DNA from: Bostrychus sinensis
Taxonomy: Eukaryota; Chordata; Actinopteri; Gobiiformes; Eleotridae
Assembly: GCA_020698575.1 (NCBI GenBank)
Contig: CM036251.1
Location: forward strand, 2,623,788-2,687,787
Direction: 5' to 3'
DNA: 64,000 nt
The notes beneath the pieces were generated by a model, which saw only the letters and a program-made list of their open reading frames with translations, was not told where the DNA came from and ran no database searches. Below are positions 56,112 to 64,000 of the stretch, in pieces (positions within the stretch are counted from its first letter, which is position 1; the number at the start of each line of letters is the position of its first letter). A program made the position numbers and the translations under genes.

Positions 56112-56880
56112 TCCATTAAACACCATAATCCTGTGTATTCTGAGCAGCTCTGTCCTTATTTATGAAAATCATGTGTTTTTTATGTAATGAGCTCAGAGTA
56201 AATGAGTAAATGTCAGAGGATTTTGTGAATGGAGAAACTTTAACCCAGATTCAGCCGCTCCAGGACATCATGTGGAGCACATTCACAGAAATTAAAAAAG
56301 GGCTTTCGAGGACATATTGGTCAATCATGAGTCAATGATTCAGACTTTTCCATTCTGTTACTGAATCAAAGCGTCTCTAAGATCTTTGGTAACTTATTCC
56401 TGTCCAGGTAATCCTTCGCTTGAGTTTCATTTCTAAGGTTGGAAAATTCAATGAGTAATAAAGGGTGTGACCAAAACGAACATGGCACTTAGAAAAAATT
56501 GTTGCCAGTTTTGCCATAAAACACCAGAATCCTGTGTATTGTGAGCAGCTCTGTCCTTATTTTGTGAGCGGGGGCAGCAGCAGAAGCCAGTTGTACAAAG
56601 ACTTGAGGAAAAAGTGGGTTTGTTTGAATGTGGTGGTTACGTGGGACGTCAGAGGGACTTTACTGTTGTTAAAATGGAAACAGGACGAAGACAAAAATCC
56701 CAACGACAATGAGGACTTCAGCAGAACCAACAGGTGACGAAGGAAAGACCTAAACGCCGTTAATCAGAGAGAAGTTATTACATTCACTCTGTAAAAGCCG
56801 GCACTCCCTTGGCTGCAGATAAACGGCTGTGATAGGCCAGATCCAGGAAGTAGAAGCCAAAAAGTCACTATTTCCTATGA
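56112..56880 (+). repeat. Arm A of an inverted repeat pair, holding a 275-bp duplicated block
   Basis: 56112-56162 and 56513-56562 are near-identical ~50-bp direct repeats (cctgtgtattgtgagcagct). Between them is a block (56162-56437) matching 45088-45362. The rest (56563-56880) is inverted relative to 57830-58100: gaagccagttgtacaaag, gtttgaatgtggtggttacg, aggacgaagacaaaaatccc. Function unknown. Confidence 0.7.
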
Positions 56881-57639
56881 TGTGTGCACGCGCAACGAAA
56901 CACAACAGTTCCTCAAAAGTTTATAGGAACTGCAAAAGGTTTGTAGTGTGTGAAAGGAGCTTATACATTATTGCAGATTATTACAGATATTAAAGACAGC
57001 TGACAGTTAAGTGGCTATGGTTTTCTATGTTTTTAAGACAGAAATACACCACATGATTATTTTTATCTAATTCTTTTGCACACAATGTCTCCATAGCAAC
57101 ACGATGCAACGCGAGCATTGTTTTCTCTCCACCTGGCGCAGCCCTCTGTTCTCTGTTCTAATGCATGCCTGTGATCAGTGTGTGAGTGTGTGGAGGCCGT
57201 GGAGATGTTGTGGCGTATGACTCAGAGCGAACCGGTGATTTCAGGACGCTCATTGTCTCCGCTTCCTGCTCAGTCTCTGTCTCTGCCTGTCTCTCTAACA
57301 CACGCCTGTAATTATCTAAATCATATAATGTCAGTGTTGGAGGAGGAGGACAAAAGGAGTCTGCAGCTGCTCACTCCTCACGTTACCTCAGACGCAGGTA
57401 TCGCTGCGGAGACAGGAAACATGACCACAGAGGGCTTTCTGATGCGGTTTGTTTCTATGTAGCAGGGATACCATGGTGTTGGGAGATTTTAGAAGTCAAA
57501 ACAGACCGATGTTTTCTTATTGGAATCAAATCTAGTTGTTTTCCAGACCTTTGCGTTACGAACACTCTATTTTCTGTTCTGTTTACATTGGTTCCTTTTG
57601 GCCACTCTCGTCAGGGGTTAACACAGCGAATGTGCCGAA
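56881..57639. other. Spacer, no gene seen
   Basis: A 94-codon ORF at 57178 has no domain. Separates the two inverted arms. Confidence 0.4.
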
Positions 57640-57790
57640 TGGGTTCTTCAGCAGGGGTTAATGTTAGATGCCCTTCCTTCCCAGATCTGGAGAAGGCTCC
57701 CTGGGCATTGTTCCTGGCAGGTTTAACCCCAGCAGCTCTGAAGGATGGGTCAAATGCAGAAAATTTCCCTACAGAGACAATAAAGTAGCC
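57640..57790 (-). repeat. LINE-tail repeat, copy B (inverted)
   Basis: Inverted relative of 33150-33290: ggatgggtcaaatgcagaaa, then ttccctacagagacaataaa. Confidence 0.6.
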
Positions 57791-58560
57791 TGGTGAGCCA
57801 GCATTTCCTACTTCAGTCTCCGTTCAATTTGGAACTGGCCTATCACAGCTGTTTATCTGTAGCATGTCTCACAAACACAGAAGCAGAATGAATGTAATAT
57901 CTTCTCTCTGATTAACAGTGTTTAGGTCTTTCCTTCGTCACCTGTTGGTTCTCGTTGTTGTTCAGTCCTCTGTGGGATTTTTGTCTTCGTCCTGTTTCCA
58001 TTTTAACAACAGTAAAGTCCCTCTGACGTCCCACGTAACCACCACATTCAAACAAACCCACTTTTTCTTTGTACAACTGGCTTCTGCTGCTCTTCCCGGT
58101 TAGAAATTGTCGTGGTACGAGGAACAAGGAGGGAAAAGGACCCAAAAATGCGGACCAAAAATAAACTTTAATACACAGGTACTCACAGAAGACACGAGGT
58201 GACAAGACACAGGAGCTCACCAAAAACACGACCAAAGACACGACCATGATCCAACACAGGGCAGGGGAGAACAAAGGGCTTAAATACACAAACTAGGATG
58301 AGGCACAGGTGAAATACATTAGGGCGGGGCAGGCAATCACACAGGTGGGAAACACAAAAGGCAGGAAGTAAATCAGAAAAACACGAGGACAACCAAGACT
58401 ATAAAGTAAAACACAAGGGAAACAAGCACAGAAAACAAGACACAGACATGGAACATAACAGAAATAAGTACAAAGCTGCTCAGAATACGCCGTAAACTGG
58501 TGTTTTATGGCAAAATAAAACTGCAAGAATCCATGTTTGTTTGGGACAGCAGTGCACTGC
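57791..58560 (-). repeat. Arm B of the inverted pair, interrupted by a solo LTR
   Basis: Minus-strand counterpart of 56513-56880. 58461-58512 supplies the 'cataaaacacc…gagcag' part and 57830-58107 the rest. The LTR insertion splits the two. Confidence 0.7.
58108..58460 (-). mobile_element. Solo LTR with 5-bp target duplication (minus)
   Basis: 353 bp. Plus-strand ends tgtcgtgg and cataaca, flanked by GAAAT at 58103-58107 and 58461-58465. On the minus strand it runs TG...CA with a tatttaag box and an attaaa signal, similar in style to the LTR at 30.7 kb (cacctgtg...). No internal coding region. Confidence 0.82.
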
Positions 58561-58695
58561 TTACATCCCGTTGTTTCCTTGATGGGTTTCTCCGCTTGTG
58601 ATTGTTCCGCCCATGGAAACAAAATGTTACTAAAGCGATACCAGACTAACTTTGTGTAGAACAGGAAACAAGTTAATAAAGTCTACCTAAACCTA

Positions 58696-59056
58696 AACGG
58701 TATTAGAGAGCTTGATCATAAATTAATATTTTTTGCAATATTACTTAAAAATGGCCCCACTAAGCAGTAGCAGGCTTTTAAATAGGTGTAATAGTAAACT
58801 GTGCAACCTGGAAAACCTCAAACAATCGTTTTCGTACAGTGAGCATAAACCATTTGTCCATCATTCTGACTTCCTGGTTTCGGTGATACGTGCGAGTTCT
58901 TTCATGTGCACTGTATGTTTATGTAGCTCCACCGGCCTGACTTTGAAGTGCAAGGAAGGAAAAATGTGAACCAGGTGGCAGCAAATGGAAAACTGTTTTT
59001 GAGGAGCATGAGAAGAGAAAAAAAACTGCAGAAGAGCAAAGAAAAACCTAGGCCTT
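58696..59056 (+). mobile_element. Truncated copy of the second TTAA family
   Basis: Left end acggtattagagag matches aggtattagggag. 58850-58960 matches 42.28-42.42 kb. 58962-59051 encodes KCEPGGSKWKTVFEEHEKRK then a basic KTAEEQRKT and a stop, matching REPGGHKRKTVFE of the 42-kb copy. The right half, with the donor, is missing. Confidence 0.6.
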
Positions 59057-59982
59057 GAAGCTTTCTTGCTGTGAGAAAATTGTACCTGACTTTCTACAGT
59101 TTCTTAACAATAATTAGCGTTTTTTCTTAAAAAATCCTTAGAGTATGCGTTATATCATGAACTTTTATATATGTTATGGAATGTACCAGTTCTGAGAAGG
59201 CTGTTGCAGTATTCATGAGTACTTTTTCCTTTTGTTTTGTCTGTATAACACTGTAATGTTTCTCAGAATGAGCCTGATTCATTCACAGATGTCAGACTTC
59301 ACCGTGAGTTGCTCTCTCTCTATGTAAACCTTCATTAGTGCTGAATTTGTATTAATAATTCATCTTCAATGAGAGGCTGCTGTTGTTTCTCAGCCGGACG
59401 TCTCTCTGTGTGCTCTGTATTAGTCATAAAACATTAAAAATAGATGCTCCATTATGTTATGGCTGAATACATAAGAGGAAAATGACAGTTTAAGTGTGTC
59501 CTGGGCTGCACTGTGGGAGCTCTCCAGCCTCACAGAGAGGAAAAACTCTGGTTTAACTCAGGATCTGGGCCTTTCTGTTCACTGACAGCTCATTCATACA
59601 TGACAGAGACTGGAGGCAAGGCAGGGCATTGAACCAGCAACCTTCTGTTTTATTGGACCTCACCTCTCTACCTCCTTAGCCACTGTCATTCTTAAAACTG
59701 TAAAATATTAATAAAAGGACAACAATAGAAATGAGGGCTCGGGTGATAAAGTTAAAGTTAAATTTGAAAAATAATTTTTTAAGTTTTTATACTGTACTAT
59801 ATACACATCATGTTTCTCTGTCACACTTTATAGGTGCTTTTTGTTGGAAGAGTCGCCCTAAACCTGCTCAGGTTTCCATGGCTCTGGGTCCAGGAGACCT
59901 GCGTCTGTTACAGAAACACTGACGTCACACAAGAGAAACAAAAGTTGTGTTAATAAATGAGATAAAAAAATGTTTTAAAGAC
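59057..59982. other. Spacer, no gene seen
   Basis: No supported ORF. Confidence 0.4.
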
Positions 59983-60632
59983 AGTGTGTGTCTGTGTGAG
60001 GTTGGTGTGTGTCTGCGTGAGGCTGGTGTGTGTCTGCGTGAGGCAGGTGTGTGTCTGTGTGAGGCTGGTGTGTATCTGTGTGAGGCTTGTGTGTATCTGT
60101 GTAAGGCCAGTGTGTATCTGTGTGAGGCTGGTGTGTGTCTGTGTGAGGCTGGTGTGTATCTGTGTGAGGCTTGTGTGTATCTGTGTAAGGCCAGTGTGTA
60201 TCTGTGTGAGGCTGGTGTGTATCTGTGTGAGGCTGGTGTGTATCTGTGTGAGGCTTGTGTGTATCTGTGTAAGGCCAGTGTGTATCTGTGTGAGGCAGGT
60301 GTGTATCTGTGTGAGGCAGGTGTGTATCTGTGTGAGGCAGGTGTGTATCTGTGTGAGGCTGGTGTGTATCTGTGTGAGGCTGGTGTGTATCTGTGTGAGG
60401 CTTGTGCGTATCTGTGTAAGGCCAGTGTGTATCTGTGTGAGGCTGGTGTGTATCTGTGTGAGGCTGGTGTGTATCTGTGTGAGGCTGGTGTGTATCTGTG
60501 TGAGGCTGGTGTGTGTCTGTGTGAGGCTGGTGTGTGTCTGTGTGAGGCTGGTGTGTATCTGTGTGAGGCTGGTGTGTGTCTGTGTGAGGTTGGTGTGTGT
60601 CTGTGTGAGGTTGGTGTGTGTCTGTGTGAGGC
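59983..60632. repeat. 21-bp minisatellite, AGGCTGGTGTGTATCTGTGTG
   Basis: ~31 units of 21 bp. The reverse complement closely matches the unit of the 7.1-kb array. A four-unit cycle including ctgtgtaaggccagtgtgta is repeated at ~60098, 60185, 60269 and 60413. ORFs (CVCVRL, HTDTHQP) are artefacts of the 21-bp period. Confidence 0.95.
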
Positions 60633-60671
60633 TTCAGTAAACAGGAGACTACTTCAGGTTTTATTACGGCC

Positions 60672-61479
60672 AAAAAAAAAAAAAAAAAAAAACAAACCAA
60701 AAGGGATTTTCCAGCCTTTTATTGGCCTGTTCCAATTTTTGGAGTTGTATTGCTGCCATCAAAATTCAAAATGTGCCATTCTTTTTCCTGAAATGGTCAA
60801 ATATAAACTATAATTTGTCTATATTCTTTTGCAGATAACATGGCTTTACTAGATTTGCATCACTTCCTTTGGATTTGTGGTTATATGTTGCTCCGTAGTA
60901 TGCAAGAAAAAAATAATAATTTTCTTAGCTGACTTTCGCATGTACAACATAAATAAACACTAACAAAACTATCAGGATTAGCTTTTGCCTGCTGCCCTTT
61001 CACATTTATTTATAACACTTTTAACGCTCCTCAGCAGCTCAGCAGTGAGTGGGCGAGCGGTGACTCTGTGCTGTTTTCTGTGAGTAAAGTTACGTTCGGA
61101 GCCGTCCTCAGCTGCTGCCTCTGTGTTTGTGAGTTTTTCTGTGCGCTGCTCTAATGCGGACCTCTCACTCCGCTCTGAAATGTGAATTCAGTGAGAAATG
61201 TGGTGAGGAGGAGGCGTCCGCGGCGGCTGTGGCCACTTCACACCGACATATCACTCCGAACAACATTTCCCATCATCCATCTGGGCTGTGAGAGGTAAAA
61301 ATAAGACTCGCTCGGTGTAAAATCTTTATATAATTTTCACACTTGCAGTATATGTTTACAAACACAGGAAAGCCAACTGGCGCCGTTACATAACACAAAT
61401 GAACATAAGCATACACAACCATACAGACATTCATTATATTAAACTGAGAGTATACGAAGGTAGTCCAGAGATCTTCATG
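60672..61479. other. A20 run and spacer, no gene seen
   Basis: A 20+ base A-run at 60672-60692, then AT-rich spacer. No supported ORF. Confidence 0.45.
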
Positions 61480-61665
61480 GTACAATTCCAGTTCAGAGTA
61501 GCAGACAGGAGCAGTGACTTTGGGTTTAGAACGACTAACTTCAGCTTCTCCAGTGTGTGCTATAGAAGGGATTTACAGTCATTTATTTGGACATTTGACT
61601 AATTTTTTGTTTTTTCCTTATTTATACTACTCCAGAACTCCCCAGTAAAAGCTCCTCAGTGTGGC

Positions 61666-61708
<43 letters not shown>

Positions 61709-61770
61709 ATACAACCCCATAACTTAGTACCGCCCATCACAAGCTCCTCAATGTGGCTCTAAATCTAAAT
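61480..61770. repeat. Interspersed repeat with internal (GTA)n, second copy
   Basis: gagtagcagacaggagcagt, then (GTA)n at 61671-61708, then ctcctcaatgtggctct. Same order of parts as 34540-34790 (inverted). Confidence 0.55.
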
Positions 61771-62251
61771 ATACAATATAAATAAATATAAAATAAATAC
61801 GTAGAGCCGTTCGCCCACTGACTGGAAAGTTGGCGGAGCAATCCCCGCTGCACACTGCTGTTGTGCCCTTGTGCCTTGTCTCCAGTGTGTGCAAGGCAAG
61901 TTTATTTGTACAGCACAGTTCATACACAGAGTAATTCAAAGTGCTTTACAGAAAAAAGGCAAGTTTAAAGTACAAGAATTATAATTTAAGAATCTATTTA
62001 AAATTAAATTAAAAGAGAAGAGTGCAGATAAAACACTTTCAGTTGTCATATGCACAGCTAAAAAGAAAAGTTTAAATCTGGACTTGAACATTGTCAGAGC
62101 AGAGGTCTAACATCGACAGGAAGGCTGTTCCAGAGTTTAGCTGCAGAAAACTGAAACACTGCTTCACTGAGTTTAGTCCTGACTCTGGGACCAGCAGAGA
62201 CCTGAGGTCCTCAGAGTCCCAGATGGTTCATATGGGACCAACAGAGATGTA

Positions 62252-62975
62252 CTGTATTTTCCGGGCTATACGTCACTCTGGAGTATAAGTCGCACTCGCC
62301 AAAACATGCATAATGAAGAAGAAAAAAATGTATATAAGTCGCATTTTTTTGGGGGGAAATTTATTTTACAAAATCCGACACCAAGAACAGACATTTCATG
62401 TTGAAAGGCAAGTTATAGTAATAATAGAATAGAGAACAACAGCTGAATAGGTGTGCGCTATGCTAACGTAACACATTGATGGTTATTCAGCTACATGAAG
62501 CATAAACAACGAACTGAATAGGTGTCTCGTATGTTAACGTAATATATTAACAGTTATTCACATAACTATAGCATAAAGAACATAATATAACAAGTTCACC
62601 AAACTCACCATCTCACTCCTAATCGCTAAATCCTTTAAATTCTTCATCCTCGGTGTCGCTTCTGAACAACTCCGCCAACTCCGGAGGTAGACGAAGCGCC
62701 GCTTCCTCCTCTGCGTGGCTGTCGTCAGACTCAGCATCAGTTCCATTTCCAATTATTCCGCTCTTTCTCAGTTGTCTTTATAGCCTAAGTTGTTAGTGGT
62801 AATGTTTACATTTTAAATTGTCAGTGGTACAGGTGCAGCAGATGCTGGTACACAAGCCTAGAGCGCCCTCTAACCAACACCTGAAATATTTTAATATATA
62901 AGTCACACCTGAGTATACGCCACACCCCTGGCCAGACGATGGAGAAAAGTGTGACTTATCGTCCGGAAAATACGG
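62252..62975 (-). mobile_element. Pogo/mariner-like non-autonomous element
   Basis: Ends ctgtattttccgggctatac and (reverse complement of right) ccgtattttccggacgataa, flanked by TA at 62250-62251 and 62976-62977. 724 bp. Contains a C-terminal exon relic (62619-62759), with the rest of the transposase absent. Confidence 0.7.
62619..62759 (-). pseudogene. C-terminal acidic exon relic of a pogo-like transposase
   Basis: 46 codons ending in a stop on the minus strand: GTDAESDDSHAEEEAA, LPPELAELF, then RSDTEDEEFKGFSD. An acidic 'SDTEDEEF.GF' C-terminus is, to my knowledge, typical of pogo-like transposase proteins of fish. No DDE motifs remain. Confidence 0.45.
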
Positions 62976-63210
62976 TACTTTGGTGCTAAGCCACTGTCTT
63001 ATGAATGTGTTGGTGTGATTGTGTGTTTGGTGGTGGTCGGAAAGGCCGCTGGCACAAAATGACTTCCACATGTCTGTCACTGTGCCCCAGGGCAGCTGTG
63101 GCTACAGAAGTAACCCGCCACCGAGTGTGACCAAGGAGAGAAGGGATAATGGACCCAACTGTAAAGAGACTTTGTCCAGAAAATCGCTACATCAGACTGA
63201 TGCATTATTG

Positions 63211-64000
63211 TTTTGATTATTTCACAGCAGCAGATGTAAATAGGGAGTTCACGATTTAACAGACATTAAAGTGGTTTAATATTTTAAATGTTAAGCAGTA
63301 AATGTTTGGTCTTATTGCTCACAGCTCCAAACTAGGCCGGTGCTGACAGTTACCAGGAAATAATTAAGCTCCAAAAGATGTTAATAGAATCTACAACATA
63401 GTTAATTATCTCTTTAAAATAACCTGCTATCTCTGTATGTGCCACTAGATGGAGTGGTGAGCTGTAACCAGTTACAAGGCCTTCCACTCGGTCCCAACCC
63501 AAGCTCGCTCTAACGTTTTATGAAGTATTTTACCCGCTCTGCCCTTCAGAAACACCTTCAAACTGAAAATAAAAAAGCAGTGCAGAGGATGATTCAGTGT
63601 CACACACAGACTGAAGCTCCAAAAATAGCCCTCGGATTTATAGATAGAACATGTTCACACATTAATGAAGAGTTTGAATCAGAGGTTACAGTAAAAAGGC
63701 CGTTCACACAAAAGAGAGAGGCCACATCTGAGAGCTGCTGCTGGGAAACTCACCACCTGAGACACACGAGAGGACAGAGAGACACCAGTTCGAACGGGAC
63801 ACAATAAAGCAGTGACGAGAACTTCTGGGGCATGACGTGACCTCACACCTCCTGAGCACTCTCTGTAGAGGTGAGAAAAAGACACGTTCTGCATCATACT
63901 CTGCTTTTTCAGGGTTTTTTCCCCCCCAGATTTTTTCACAGCAAGCTGCGACGCCCCTCTGACCCATTTCTCTGAGATCAGCAGCCAGGACGTGAGGTGT
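63211..64000. other. Spacer, no gene seen
   Basis: ORFs at 63520-63807 and opposite are short and without domains. No repeats noticed. Confidence 0.4.

Larger units (their letters stand above)
61795..63210 (+). mobile_element. SINE split by nested insertions
   Basis: 61795-61890 is a tRNA-like SINE head (tagagccgttcgcccactga, ttggcggagcaatcccc). The body resumes at 62990 with tgaatgtgttggtgtgattg and ctgtgccccagggcagctgt. Between them are a LINE-tail repeat (61892-62250, 'aagtttatttgtacagcac') and a pogo-like element (62252-62975). Confidence 0.6.

Noticed and set aside
57912..58289. 125-codon ORF on the minus strand
   Set aside because: It crosses the solo LTR junction at 58108, so it is a chance fusion of LTR and host repeat.
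59947..60813. 288-, 241- and 218-codon ORFs on both strands
   Set aside because: Same 21-bp repeat artefact; opposite-strand ORFs cover the same array.

Overview
This window looks like teleost fish nuclear DNA. It is AT-rich and full of fish-type interspersed repeats: tRNA-headed SINEs with a 'gcgctatataaa'-type tail, several non-LTR retrotransposon families, Penelope-like elements, solo LTRs, and hAT, piggyBac-like, PIF/Harbinger-like and Tc1/mariner/pogo-like non-autonomous DNA transposons. I recognise no host protein gene. The longest open reading frames (up to 731 codons) are read-throughs of minisatellites. Three short stretches with splice-like borders are listed as weak exon candidates. 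The window is best read as intergenic or intronic sequence.

Layout. 1-3.07 kb is an 11-bp minisatellite with higher-order 792-bp and 110-bp periods. 3.9-4.6 kb is copy 1 of a TTAA-flanked MITE carrying an exon-like ORF (copies 2 and 3 at 9.5-10.2 and 50.2-50.9 kb). 7.1-8.7 kb is a 21-bp minisatellite whose relative lies inverted at 60.0-60.6 kb. 10.9-12.2 kb is a three-level nest of inverted-repeat elements. 13.3-13.9, 16.0-16.7, 35.6-36.1 and 54.7-55.4 kb hold Harbinger-type elements; the 16-kb one splits a SINE. 20.9-21.3 kb is a Penelope-like 3' end between inverted arms, each with a hammerhead-like motif. 22.8-23.0 kb is a Tc1-like MITE, 23.8-24.7 kb a LINE, 24.8-26.2 kb a composite. 28.5-31.2 kb holds a SINE, LINE pieces and a solo LTR. 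37.5-37.9 and 39.7-40.1 kb are hAT MITEs. 42.1-43.0 kb is a second TTAA-flanked element with a related captured exon. 45.4-47.6 kb is another 11-bp minisatellite. 50.0-51.3 kb is a LINE reverse transcriptase split by MITE copy 3. 51.7-52.3 kb is a second Penelope-like insertion with a 13-bp target duplication. 56.1-58.6 kb is an inverted pair of repeats, one arm holding a solo LTR. 61.8-63.2 kb is a SINE split by a LINE tail and a pogo-like element.

The most interesting signals are the paired hammerhead-like motifs in the Penelope element, the exon-like domain followed by a splice-donor-like GT shared by two TTAA-element families, and the hierarchical structure of the minisatellites. Family assignments rest on motifs, terminal repeats and target duplications read by eye; no database search was possible.
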